Shown here: piece by piece, positions 35,515-43,616 of the stretch
Layout of the letters: each line of letters begins with the position of its first letter
Numbering within the stretch: position 1 is the first letter of the stretch
Source of the DNA: DAIDKA01 sp036267975
Lineage (GTDB): Bacteria > Pseudomonadota > Gammaproteobacteria > Steroidobacterales > Steroidobacteraceae
DNA length: 64,000 nt
Reading direction: 5' to 3'
Assembly: GCA_036267975.1 (NCBI GenBank)
Contig: DATAVA010000028.1
Span: 340,009 to 404,008 of the forward strand
Program-made: the position numbers and the translations under genes
The notes under the pieces: model-generated
Seen by the model: only the letters and a program-made list of their open reading frames with translations
What the model was told of the DNA's origin: nothing
The model's database searches: none

Positions 35515-36438
35515 ATGGTCACACCCAGATACCGCAGCTGGTTCGGCCTTGCAATGCTGTTGGTGGCCGGGCCATTACATGCCCAGTCACAGGCCGACTG
35601 GACCATTCCCATTGATCCGTTTCGGATTGCCGGCAATCTGTACTACGTAGGCAGCAAGGACCTTGCGTCCTACCTGATCGTGACGCCTCAGGGCAACATC
35701 CTGATCAACTCCAGCACCGAAGCGTCGGTGCCGCTGATCCGCAACAGTATCGCGAAGCTCGGCTTCCGCCTTGCGGATACCCGCATCCTGCTGATAAGCC
35801 ACGCGCACTTCGACCACGATGCCGGCAGCGCCGAGATCAAGCGACTGACCGGCGCCAAGTACATGGTCATGGACGGTGACGTTACGGTGGTCGAGAGCGG
35901 CGGCGCCAAGGACTTCGCCTATGGGATCGCGACGGCGACGGCTCGCGCCCCTGCAAGCCTGTATCCGCCGACCAAAGTCGATCGGATACTTCACGATCTC
36001 GACGAGGTGCATCTCGGCAACATGGCGCTCGTTGCGCACAAGACCGCCGGCCATACCCGAGGATGCACCACGTGGACGCTGCGCGAGAATGACCACGGAC
36101 GCATCCTCAATGTGGTGATCGTCGGCAGCTGGAATGTAAACCCCGGCTTCAGGCTGGTGGACCGGCCGGGGAAACCGGCGTCATATCCCGGAATTGCGCA
36201 GGATTACCAGCACGCCTTTGCGGTGTTGAAGCGCCTCCCCTGTGACGTATTTTTGGGCGCGCACGGGCAGTACTTCAACATGCTGGCAAAAATCCAAAGG
36301 CTGCACGCGGGCGCAAAAGAGAACGTATGGATAGATCCGCAGGGCTATCGGGCCGCGGTGGCGGAGCGCGAGGCCGCCTTCGCGGCGGAACTGCAGCGTC
36401 AGGAGCGCAGCTCGACTGCCAGCGCATCGAAGCCGTAA
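35515..36438 (+). CDS. Subclass B3 metallo-beta-lactamase
   Basis: 307 aa from ATG 35515, which has GGGAGG nine bases before it. The signal peptide runs to about LLVAGPLHAQS. All zinc ligands of B3 enzymes are visible: HAHFDHDAGS (His, His, Asp, His), AGHTRGCTTWTL (His) and GAHGQYF (His). The flanking LLISHAH and the GCTTW sequence are typical of B3, in which two zinc ions activate water to open beta-lactam rings, including carbapenems. Whether it truly confers resistance cannot be known from sequence, since some B3-fold proteins in environmental bacteria have weak activity. Single gene, no obvious mobile element beside it. Confidence 0.88.
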   Translation: MVTPRYRSWFGLAMLLVAGPLHAQSQADWTIPIDPFRIAGNLYYVGSKDLASYLIVTPQGNILINSSTEASVPLIRNSIAKLGFRLADTRILLISHAHFDHDAGSAEIKRLTGAKYMVMDGDVTVVESGGAKDFAYGIATATARAPASLYPPTKVDRILHDLDEVHLGNMALVAHKTAGHTRGCTTWTLRENDHGRILNVVIVGSWNVNPGFRLVDRPGKPASYPGIAQDYQHAFAVLKRLPCDVFLGAHGQYFNMLAKIQRLHAGAKENVWIDPQGYRAAVAEREAAFAAELQRQERSSTASASKP

Positions 36439-36475
36439 TCCGGCGGACTTCGATGTAAAGCTGCAGCTTGGCAAG

Positions 36476-36891
36476 TCAAGGATTTGCCCTTTTCCTTTCG
36501 ATGAGTTGGCTCAGATGCTGGGCGATATTGCCCAAAACGTAGGGCTTGGCGAGGAACCTGCGGGTTGATGCCTCGTTGATCAGGTTCGCTGCGCCTCGAT
36601 CCATGGAGGTGAACAGGACGGGAAGCTTAGGATACCTGCGCCCGACCCACTGCAGGAATTCGTGCCCATCAAGGTTCGGTGTGAGATTCACGTCGCAGAC
36701 AACCACATCAATCGGCGTGCCGGCGCCAAAGATTGCCTTCGCCTGACCCGCATTGAGGGCTTCAAAGACGTCATAGTCAGTTCGGCGCAGGTATTCAGCG
36801 ACATTCCGGCGGCTCGCGAAGTCCCCTCCAGTAAGAGGACAGATCGCCGGCGACTCGCGCGCGTGCGGTCCTCGGCAGCACCGAACACCAT
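36476..36891 (-). pseudogene. Response-regulator receiver protein split by a frameshift
   Basis: Two overlapping frames together give one CheY-like receiver domain of about 138 residues. The start (ATG 36891) reads through RRSVLLLEG, then a change of frame at a run of four C on the plus strand (36823-36826) continues as DFASRRNVAEYLRRTDYDVF and then VVVCDVNLTPNLDGHEFL, LPVLFTSMDRGAANLI, RRFLAKPY. The phospho-acceptor Asp is in VVVCDVNL and the Lys of FLAKPY is in the usual place. One missing G in the run restores the frame, so it is a recent pseudogene, programmed slip or sequencing error. No partner kinase is near. Confidence 0.72.
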
Positions 36892-37151
36892 ACCCCCTTC
36901 CCCAGATTCAGGCCGATGGCTTCATTATGAGTGCCTGCCGCGCCCAGCAGTACATCCGTAGCGGCAATGAAGACCTGACGACTCGTGCGCTCGTTGTATT
37001 GACTTGAATATCCCGACCGCAGGCGAAGCAGGCTCGATGACTCAGATCTAAGACGCTTCCGCAGTTGTCAGAATTGCCCTGCGATAGCACACGTCCATGC
37101 GCTGCTGATATGCGACCAGCCGTATCGCGCACCATAAGCGCTGCAAACCAG

Positions 37152-37745
37152 ATGGCGGCACATATGAGCGCAATCACACGACGTTCGGTATTGACGGGAA
37201 GCGCTGCGCTGGCTGCCATTACCGTTGCCCCGTTAGAGGCCAAGACGGTTGCGCAACGAAATGCAGCAGGCGGCGTCCGTGTCAACCTCGTGGTGAACGG
37301 CAAAGTGCAGTCGTTGACGCTCGATCCAAGGGTCACCTTGCTCGACGCACTGCGCGAGCATTTGCATCTGACGGGCTCGAAGAAGGGCTGCGACCACGGT
37401 CAATGCGGTGCGTGCACCGTACACCTTGACGGCAGGCGGGTGCTGGCATGTCTGACGCTCGCTGCTGCGGTAGGACCCAGACCGGTCCGCACCATAGAGG
37501 GCCTGGCTGCCGCGGATGGCACGCTGCACCCCATGCAGCAGGCGTTCATCGATCACGATGGGTTTCAGTGCGGGTACTGCACTCCCGGCCAGATCATGTC
37601 CGCCGTGGCTTGCGTTCAGGAAGGTCATGCCAAGACGGACGCGGACATCCAGGAATACATGAGTGGGAATCTGTGCCGCTGCGCGGCCTATCCCAACATC
37701 GTCGCAGCGATCAGGCAGGGCCGCGACCAGATGGAGTCGACCTGA
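37152..37745 (+). CDS. Aldehyde oxidoreductase [2Fe-2S] subunit (PaoA/YagT-like)
   Basis: 197 aa from ATG 37152 (37164 also possible; 37065 gives a longer leader). A twin-arginine signal ITRRSVLTGSAALAA is at the N-terminus, so the complex is exported. The plant-type cluster is held by GCDHGQCGACTVHLDGRRVLAC and the second by FQCGYCTPGQ and GNLCRCAAYPNI. It passes electrons from the molybdenum centre to FAD. Its stop overlaps the next gene by one base, and the three genes have the small-medium-large order of E. coli paoABC. Confidence 0.88.
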   Translation: MAAHMSAITRRSVLTGSAALAAITVAPLEAKTVAQRNAAGGVRVNLVVNGKVQSLTLDPRVTLLDALREHLHLTGSKKGCDHGQCGACTVHLDGRRVLACLTLAAAVGPRPVRTIEGLAAADGTLHPMQQAFIDHDGFQCGYCTPGQIMSAVACVQEGHAKTDADIQEYMSGNLCRCAAYPNIVAAIRQGRDQMEST

Positions 37746-38773
37746 TGCGACCATTTGTGTTTGAGAGCGCCACGAATTTGCGTCAGGCATCGTACCTGGG
37801 CTTACGGAGCGGCCAGGGCGAGACCGATGCAAAAGTCCAGTTCCTCGCTGGCGGAACGACGCTGCTGGATCTGATGAAACTCGGCGTCCTGAGACCGGAC
37901 CGGATAGTTGATCTGGGCCCGGTGCACGCCGGGCACGACGCGATCCATCTCGACGCGAACGGTCTGCAGCTCGGCGCCTTCGCAAAAATGGCTGCGGCCG
38001 CGGAGCATCCGGGCGTCCTGGCGCACTATCCGGCAATTGCCCAGAGCCTGCAGCTCGCCGCGAGTGCGCAGTTGCGCAATATGGCAACGCTGGGAGGTAA
38101 CGTGCTGCAGAAGACGCGCTGCACGTACTATCGGGATCCGACTTGGCGTGAGTGCAACAAGCGCAATCCGGGGTCCGGCTGTGCGGCGCTGAAGGGATTC
38201 AATCGCAATCACGCGATACTCGGGGTCGATGAAAGCTGCATTGCGCAGTATCCCGGAGATTTCGCCATTGCGCTGATGGCGCTCGACGCGCAGGTCGAAT
38301 TGAGCAGCGCTTCCGGATCCCGTCGGATTCCGTTTGCTACCCTGCATCGAGCCGTTGCCGGACAGCCGCACATCGAGAATACGCTGCGTTCCGGCGAGCT
38401 GATTACCTCGTTCATCGTACCGCCGGGTGCCTGGACGCGCCGCTCTCTCTATCTGAAGGTACGCGACCGGACCTCGTACGAATTTGCGATCGCTTCGGCG
38501 GCAATCGCTCTCGACATGGACGCCGAGCGCGTCCGCACTGTACGGATCGGGCTCGGAGGAATGGCCTCTCGCCCATGGCGTGCAACGCAGGCCGAAGAAC
38601 TTCTGACGGGACAGCCCCTCACGGAAGCGAATGCGCAGGCGGCCGCGACGACGGCCCTCAAAGATGCGATAACGCACGGTCATAACGACTTCAAGCCCGA
38701 GCTTGCTCGCCGCACGCTCGTACGCGCCTTGCTGCAGGCGCGCTCGATGCGTGTTGCAGACGCGGAGCTCTGA
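37745..38773 (+). CDS. Aldehyde oxidoreductase FAD subunit (PaoB/YagS-like)
   Basis: 342 aa. The ATG shares its A with the TGA of the preceding gene (TGATG). FAD-binding motifs VQFLAGGTTLLDLMKLGV and ASAQLRNMATLGGNVLQKT are clear. Between them and the later domain is the extra loop RCTYYRDPTWRECNKRNPGS and further cysteines (GCAAL, ESC), which in PaoB bind a [4Fe-4S] cluster. It transfers electrons from the [2Fe-2S] subunit to an external acceptor. No signal is present, so it is exported together with the Tat subunit by a hitchhiker mechanism, as known for PaoABC. Confidence 0.87.
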   Translation: MRPFVFESATNLRQASYLGLRSGQGETDAKVQFLAGGTTLLDLMKLGVLRPDRIVDLGPVHAGHDAIHLDANGLQLGAFAKMAAAAEHPGVLAHYPAIAQSLQLAASAQLRNMATLGGNVLQKTRCTYYRDPTWRECNKRNPGSGCAALKGFNRNHAILGVDESCIAQYPGDFAIALMALDAQVELSSASGSRRIPFATLHRAVAGQPHIENTLRSGELITSFIVPPGAWTRRSLYLKVRDRTSYEFAIASAAIALDMDAERVRTVRIGLGGMASRPWRATQAEELLTGQPLTEANAQAAATTALKDAITHGHNDFKPELARRTLVRALLQARSMRVADAEL

Positions 38774-38776
38774 TTC

Positions 38777-41035
38777 ATGGCGATTTCTCATCTCGCGGAT
38801 CTGTTGGGGCGGCCGACCACACGGATCGATGGTATCGCCAAAGTCACCGGGAACGCCAAATTCGCCTCGGATGAGGCGGTGGCCGATCCTGCCTATGCAT
38901 ACCTGGTAACCAGTGCAATCGCCAAGGGCAGCATCGGTAGTTTTGATCTGCGTCGGGCCAAGGCCGTCCCGGGCGTACTCGACATTCTGACCTACGCGAA
39001 CGTCGGCAATCAGGCCAAGCCCGCACCGGGACCAGACGGCAAACCGTCTACCACGTCGCTTGAAAGTTCTCGCATCTGGCACGATGGCCAGATCATTGCG
39101 ATTGTCGTCGCCGATACCTACGAGACGGCACGCGAAGCAGCGCACAAAGTTCAAGTCAACTATGTGGCGGAGGGGCCGAGCGCCACGTTTGGTTCCCCGG
39201 GAGTCAAAACCGAGCCTCATGCCGCTGAGGAAGGCGCCGATCCCAAGAAGGGCGATGCCGAGACAGCCTTTGCCGGTGCGCCGGTGCGGTTTGAGGGCAA
39301 CTACGCAACGCCCACGCAGCATCACAACCCCATCGAGCTGTTTTCCACGACCTGCGTATGGGATGGGCCGCAACTCACCATCTACGAGCCGACCCAGTTC
39401 ATGTGGGGCACCAAGGCTTCCGCTGCGACACGCTTGAACATCGAACCGGAGAACGTCCGGGCCATCGCCCGCTACGTCGGCGGCGCATTTGGATCCAAGG
39501 GTCCGAATCCGCGGACCGCGTGGGTCGCCATTGCCGCGAAGCGCGTCGGCCGGCCCGTCAAGCTTGTGCCCACCCGCGATCAGGGCTTCACGATTGCCAC
39601 GTACCGGGCTGAGACGCGCCACCGCGTCAGGCTGGGCGCGAGCACATCGGGCAAGCTGCTGGCGCTTTCGCACGAAGGGTGGGAAGTCACGTCCCGACCC
39701 TCCGGTTACAACGTGGCCGGTGTGGAGAGTACCGCCCGCATGTATGCCTGCGAGAATATCGCGACGGCCGTGCACGTCGTGCATGCCGACCGCAACACGC
39801 CGGGATATATGCGCGCCCCGCCTGAGACGCCGTATATGTTCGCGCTCGAAAGTGCCATGGACGAACTTGCCTACGCCCTGCGCATGGATCCGATCGAACT
39901 GCGCAGAGTCAATGACACACAGCATGATCCGGTCGCGGGCATTCCCTTTTCCTCGCGATCGCTGATGCAATGCTTCGACCAGGCCGCGCAGCGGTTCGGG
40001 TGGTCCAGGCGTAAGCCCACGCCAGCATCAATGCGCGATGGCGAGTGGCTGGTGGGCTTCGGCTGCGCCACTGCGTGCTATCCGACCAATATCGGGCCCG
40101 CGGCGGCGCGTGTGTCGCTGACTCCGGACGGCAAGGCCAATATCGGCATTGCAGGTCATGAAATTGGCACGGGAGCGTATACCACTGTAGCGATCGTGGC
40201 CGCGCGGGCGCTCGGTCTGCAATTGAGCGACGTGACCGTCCAGATGGGAGACAGCGCTCTTCCACCGCTTATGATTGCCGGCGGATCGAATAATGCAGCC
40301 TCGGCGGCGCACGTCGTCGCAAAGGCATGCGAGGAAATCCGCATGCGCGTCAGCGCCGCGGCTGTGAATGCAGCCGACAGTCCCTTCCACGGTAAGAATC
40401 CCTTCGACTTGCATCTGGAAAACCGACAAGTCGTGGGCACTGGCGGCGCAAGGGAGCCATTAAACGCAGCGTTACTGAGAACGGGACGTCGGCTGGAGGT
40501 CTACGCAGAGAACATCCCGTCTGGATTGCCACGCAGCGCGATGGATGAGCTGATGAAGGGCAAGACGGTGATGTCCCGAGGCACCGGACGCAAGGACGTG
40601 GCCGCATTCGCCTTTGGCGCCCACTTCGTCGAAGTGCGCGTGCACGAATGGACGCGCGAGATCCGCGTGCCGAGAGTCGTCTCGGCGTTCGCGGCCGGAA
40701 CGATCGTCAACCCGGTCACGGCACGTAGCCAGTTTATGGGCGGAGCGATCTGGGGCCTGTCATCCGCATTGTTGGAAGAAACGGAAATGGACCAGGGCAC
40801 CGCGCGTTACGTGAATACCAATTTGGCGGATTACCTCGTTCCGGTAAACGCCGACGTGCCATCCATCGACATCATCATGGTGCCCGAGCAAGACGAGCGG
40901 GTTAATCCGCTCGGAATCAAAGGTATCGGCGAGATCGGAATAGTGGGCATGAACGCCGCAGTTGCGAACGCCGTATTCCATGCGACGGGAAAACGCATTC
41001 GAACGCTGCCGATCCGCGCTGAAAAGCTGCTGTAG
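38777..41035 (+). CDS. Aldehyde oxidoreductase molybdenum-binding subunit (PaoC/YagR-like)
   Basis: 752 aa. It starts 3 bp after the FAD subunit. Xanthine-dehydrogenase family motifs include IDGIAKVTGNAKFASDEA, YVGGAFGSKGPNPRTAW, the NTPGYMRAPPETPYMFALES loop and the catalytic Glu in GIKGIGEIGIVG near the C-terminus. Molybdopterin cytosine dinucleotide is expected as cofactor. Substrates of PaoABC are aromatic and aliphatic aldehydes. An 86-bp stretch inside the gene (40437-40522) is repeated 2.4 kb downstream within a pseudogene; in this gene it keeps the frame and reads like normal family sequence, so it is the original. No PaoD/XdhC chaperone gene follows. Confidence 0.88.
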   Translation: MAISHLADLLGRPTTRIDGIAKVTGNAKFASDEAVADPAYAYLVTSAIAKGSIGSFDLRRAKAVPGVLDILTYANVGNQAKPAPGPDGKPSTTSLESSRIWHDGQIIAIVVADTYETAREAAHKVQVNYVAEGPSATFGSPGVKTEPHAAEEGADPKKGDAETAFAGAPVRFEGNYATPTQHHNPIELFSTTCVWDGPQLTIYEPTQFMWGTKASAATRLNIEPENVRAIARYVGGAFGSKGPNPRTAWVAIAAKRVGRPVKLVPTRDQGFTIATYRAETRHRVRLGASTSGKLLALSHEGWEVTSRPSGYNVAGVESTARMYACENIATAVHVVHADRNTPGYMRAPPETPYMFALESAMDELAYALRMDPIELRRVNDTQHDPVAGIPFSSRSLMQCFDQAAQRFGWSRRKPTPASMRDGEWLVGFGCATACYPTNIGPAAARVSLTPDGKANIGIAGHEIGTGAYTTVAIVAARALGLQLSDVTVQMGDSALPPLMIAGGSNNAASAAHVVAKACEEIRMRVSAAAVNAADSPFHGKNPFDLHLENRQVVGTGGAREPLNAALLRTGRRLEVYAENIPSGLPRSAMDELMKGKTVMSRGTGRKDVAAFAFGAHFVEVRVHEWTREIRVPRVVSAFAAGTIVNPVTARSQFMGGAIWGLSSALLEETEMDQGTARYVNTNLADYLVPVNADVPSIDIIMVPEQDERVNPLGIKGIGEIGIVGMNAAVANAVFHATGKRIRTLPIRAEKLL
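40437..40522 (+). repeat. 86-bp segment of the PaoC-like gene, duplicated at 42874
   Basis: Identical to 42874-42959 except for three transitions. In this copy it encodes part of the coding sequence around GTGGAREPLNAALLRTG and VYAENIPSG. Confidence 0.85.
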
Positions 41036-41173
41036 CGCGGGGCCGATGACTGTCGCTGCCTTGCAGGTTCGCGTGGACGCTGTACACCGTAGTAGACTCT
41101 TCGTTGCGCAAGTCACTCCAGCACCGCGGCAGGCACCGCCCGGGACTTGGCTGCGCAATAGGGAGTGCTGCGC

Positions 41174-42631
41174 GTGTCGAGCGGAACTGACCTCACCCGA
41201 CGTGGATTGCTGCTGGGAGCGGCGGCCGGCATGGCGGCCATCGCAGCGGGTAGGGCCGGCGAAAGCGATGCCAAGACGGCGGCGCCGCCCAATATCCTGT
41301 TCATCCTCGCCGACGATCTGGGCTATGCCGACCTGTCCAGCTACGGCCGACCGGACATCAAGACGCCCAATATCGATCGAATCGGCACTGACGGCATGCG
41401 CTTCACGCAGGCTTACGCGAATTCCGCGGTGTGCTCGGCAACGCGCACCGCACTGATCACCGGTCGCTACCAATACCGCCTGCGCGTGGGATTGGAGGAG
41501 CCGCTGCTGGGCAATCCCGCTGTAGGCCTGCCGCCCGAGCAGCCCACGCTCCCGTCCCTATTGCGCAAAGCCGGCTACGGTACAACCCTGATCGGCAAGT
41601 GGCACATGGGAACGCTTCCGAGGTTTGGGCCGCTGCAGAGCGGGTACGATCACTTCTACGGCTTTCGCGGCGGAGCGCTCGATTACTTCACGCACCGTAG
41701 CGCCACCGACGATCTGTGGGACGATGACGTACAAGTTCGTCAAACGGGCTATCTGACCCAGCTGCTGGGGGCACGGGCCGTGGCGACGGTCGAGGGCTAC
41801 GCAAAATCCCGCCAACCCTTCCTGCTGAGTCTGCACTTCAATGCACCCCATTGGCCGTGGGAAGCTCCGGGAGACCAGGCCGAAGCGCAGCGTGTGGCCG
41901 GCCGCCTTGTCACCGACCGCAACGCCATATTTGATTTTGATGGCGGCAGCCAGGACACCTATCGGCAAATCATCGAGGCCATGGATGAGGAGGTCGGTCG
42001 CGTGCTGCGCGCATTGGAAACGAACGGCTTGGCGCACAACACCCTCGTCGTCTTCACCAGTGACAACGGCGGCGAGCGCTTCTCCGATACCTGGCCGTTC
42101 ACGGGCCGTAAGACGGAATTACTCGAAGGAGGACTGCGCATCCCGGCACTGATCCGCTGGCCCGGTCGCATCCCCGCGCGCAGCGTGACCGATCAGATCG
42201 CCATCAGCATGGACTGGCTGCCCACGCTGCTGGCCGCAGCGGGCACAACGCCCGATCCAGCCTCACCCCCTGACGGCGTGAATCTGCTACCGGTACTGAC
42301 GGCGAACACGACGCCGCTGCCGCGCACGCTGTTCTGGCGGTACAAGGCCAATGCCCAGCGGGCAGCGCGCGCGGGCGACTACAAGTACCTCAAGATCCTC
42401 GATAACACCTTCCTGTTCAACGTGACCGTCGATCCCATGGAGCGAGCTAACCTGAAGGACCGCGAACCACAGATTTATGCGCAACTGGTCGCGGCCTGGC
42501 ATCGGTGGAATTCCGGCATGTTGCCGGAAGTCGCCGAAAGCGCGACGGACAGCTTTACCGGCGCGCAGCTTGCGGACCACATCGGTGCGCCGGCCGCTAC
42601 CGGCCAGCCCGATCTGGGTGCGGATGACTGA
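41174..42631 (+). CDS. Tat-exported sulfatase (CSATR active-site variant)
   Basis: 485 aa from GTG 41174, preceded by GGGAG with an 8-nt gap (GTG 41165 is earlier but has no such site). The twin-arginine signal is DLTRRGLLLGAAAGMAAIAA. Family motifs are ILFILADDLGYADLSSYG (two Asp for Ca2+), then SAVCSATRTALITGRY, GTTLIGKWHMG, LSLHFNAPHWPW and VVFTSDNGG. The Cys in C-S-A-T-R is the residue converted to formylglycine; Ala at the third position is a known variant of the usual C-x-P-x-R. It would hydrolyse sulfate esters in the periplasm. No dedicated maturase is in the window. It follows the PaoC gene by 138 bp. Confidence 0.88.
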   Translation: MSSGTDLTRRGLLLGAAAGMAAIAAGRAGESDAKTAAPPNILFILADDLGYADLSSYGRPDIKTPNIDRIGTDGMRFTQAYANSAVCSATRTALITGRYQYRLRVGLEEPLLGNPAVGLPPEQPTLPSLLRKAGYGTTLIGKWHMGTLPRFGPLQSGYDHFYGFRGGALDYFTHRSATDDLWDDDVQVRQTGYLTQLLGARAVATVEGYAKSRQPFLLSLHFNAPHWPWEAPGDQAEAQRVAGRLVTDRNAIFDFDGGSQDTYRQIIEAMDEEVGRVLRALETNGLAHNTLVVFTSDNGGERFSDTWPFTGRKTELLEGGLRIPALIRWPGRIPARSVTDQIAISMDWLPTLLAAAGTTPDPASPPDGVNLLPVLTANTTPLPRTLFWRYKANAQRAARAGDYKYLKILDNTFLFNVTVDPMERANLKDREPQIYAQLVAAWHRWNSGMLPEVAESATDSFTGAQLADHIGAPAATGQPDLGADD

Positions 42632-42744
42632 GGCCCAACGGCGGCAGCACGTACCGTATCTCGATCACCGCCGCTCACCGCCGGATTAGTCCCGCCGGCC
42701 CCACATCTGTTGCTCGGCTCCCGAGGAGTTCGCACTCTATCCGC

Positions 42745-43000
42745 ACGCGCCGGTGGCGAGCCACGGATGGCGGCGGCGCATACGAGCGGAGGCAGGGTTC
42801 ATGTCGCGTAATCGACGAGCACTTCTCAAAGGCCGCCGGACCGCTGCTGCTGCTGCGCGCACTGCAGCATCGTGCACTGGCGGCGCAAGGGAGCCGTTAA
42901 ACGCAGTGTTACTGAGAACGGGACATCGGCTGGAGGTCTACGCAGAGAACATCCCGTCTCTAGCCAACGCCGCGACCGTGCGCGGGTCCGCCGGATTCGG
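42745..43000 (+). pseudogene. Chimeric remnant: 5' end of a FAD-oxidase gene interrupted by a PaoC-gene fragment
   Basis: From about 42745 the sequence matches the leader and first codons of the intact FAD oxidase at 43617 (shared GCCACGGATGGCGGCGG, then ATGTCGC-AATCGACG and CTGCAGCATC). After the start it reads MSRNRRALLK and shifts frame at an extra A. At 42874-42959 there follows an 86-bp copy of the internal PaoC segment, and the oxidase-like sequence resumes after it (CTAGCCAACGCCGCG versus CTGGCAAACGCCGCG). No functional product is expected. Homology weakens after about 43000. Confidence 0.78.
42874..42959 (+). repeat. Second copy of the 86-bp PaoC segment
   Basis: 83 of 86 bases match 40437-40522, same orientation, lying inside the decayed oxidase leader. 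Reading through the copy, CTGGAREPLNAVLLRTG is still open. Confidence 0.85.
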
Positions 43001-43010
43001 ATCCGGAAAG

Positions 43011-43358
43011 CTAAGCCGCGGAAGCGTGGACTGCGACGTACGGCGAGGCATGAGAGGATACCGTCCTGATCAGGTCAATGACGTCAGGCGGCGCGAATTC
43101 CGCCCACTCGATGGCAATGGCCGGACCTGCTCTTCGCACCAGATACGCATCCAATACGGAATCGTACGACGTACCCCCGGACGGAATCGCGAGCGACACC
43201 TGAAGACACGACCCGACGTTTGAATCCAGCTCAGTAATAATCAGGGCCCCGCCGAGACTGAAGTTCGTGAGTCGTCCGTCTCCACAGGACAACTTTCCGC
43301 GGTGCATGACCCGAATCGGAAGGTCAGCGGCGATCCTATGTCCCCAGCGATGATCCAT
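43011..43358 (-). CDS. PilZ-domain (cyclic di-GMP binding) protein
   Basis: 115 aa from ATG 43358, giving the family start MDHRWGHRIAADLPIRV. The R-x3-R motif is HRWGHR and the downstream [D/N]-x-S-x-x-G motif is TNFSLGGALI, the two elements that bind cyclic di-GMP in PilZ proteins. No other domain is present, so it is a stand-alone receptor. It lies between the chimeric pseudogene and the divergent FAD oxidase, transcribed towards the former. Target process unknown. Confidence 0.8.
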   Translation of the reverse strand: MDHRWGHRIAADLPIRVMHRGKLSCGDGRLTNFSLGGALIITELDSNVGSCLQVSLAIPSGGTSYDSVLDAYLVRRAGPAIAIEWAEFAPPDVIDLIRTVSSHASPYVAVHASAA

Positions 43359-43561
43359 GACGAGAGTATGGCGGCGAGCGCAACCTGGTACCGCTCCGCC
43401 GCTCTTCTTCAAACCGTGAGAATTTTCCTACAAAGACCCGTAGAACTCGCGCCAGCCTAGTGATGTGGCGGCCACCTTCACGCTGCCGCTGCGCGGAAGC
43501 GCCGCTGCCGGCCGCCCCATTCGGCTCGGAAGAAGGATGCTGCGGCACACAGATGAGAACC

Positions 43562-43567
43562 TATAAT
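43562..43567 (+). promoter_or_regulatory. -10 hexamer TATAAT upstream of the FAD oxidase
   Basis: A perfect TATAAT in GC-rich sequence, 50 bp before the ATG at 43617. No good -35 element at 16-18 bp is seen, so it may need an activator. The decayed copy at 42745 lacks this hexamer. Confidence 0.4.
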
Positions 43568-43616
43568 GGCCCGGTAAGCCACGGATGGCGGCGGCACCTA
43601 CGCAGGAGCGAGTCTC

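Noticed and set aside
37802..39970. 722-codon minus-strand open frame
   Set aside because: Antisense to the PaoB/PaoC-like genes, biased composition, no recognisable domain.
40437..42959. 86-bp repeat as a small mobile element (MITE)
   Set aside because: The first copy is in-frame coding sequence that fits the enzyme family, there are no terminal inverted repeats, and no clear target duplication is seen.
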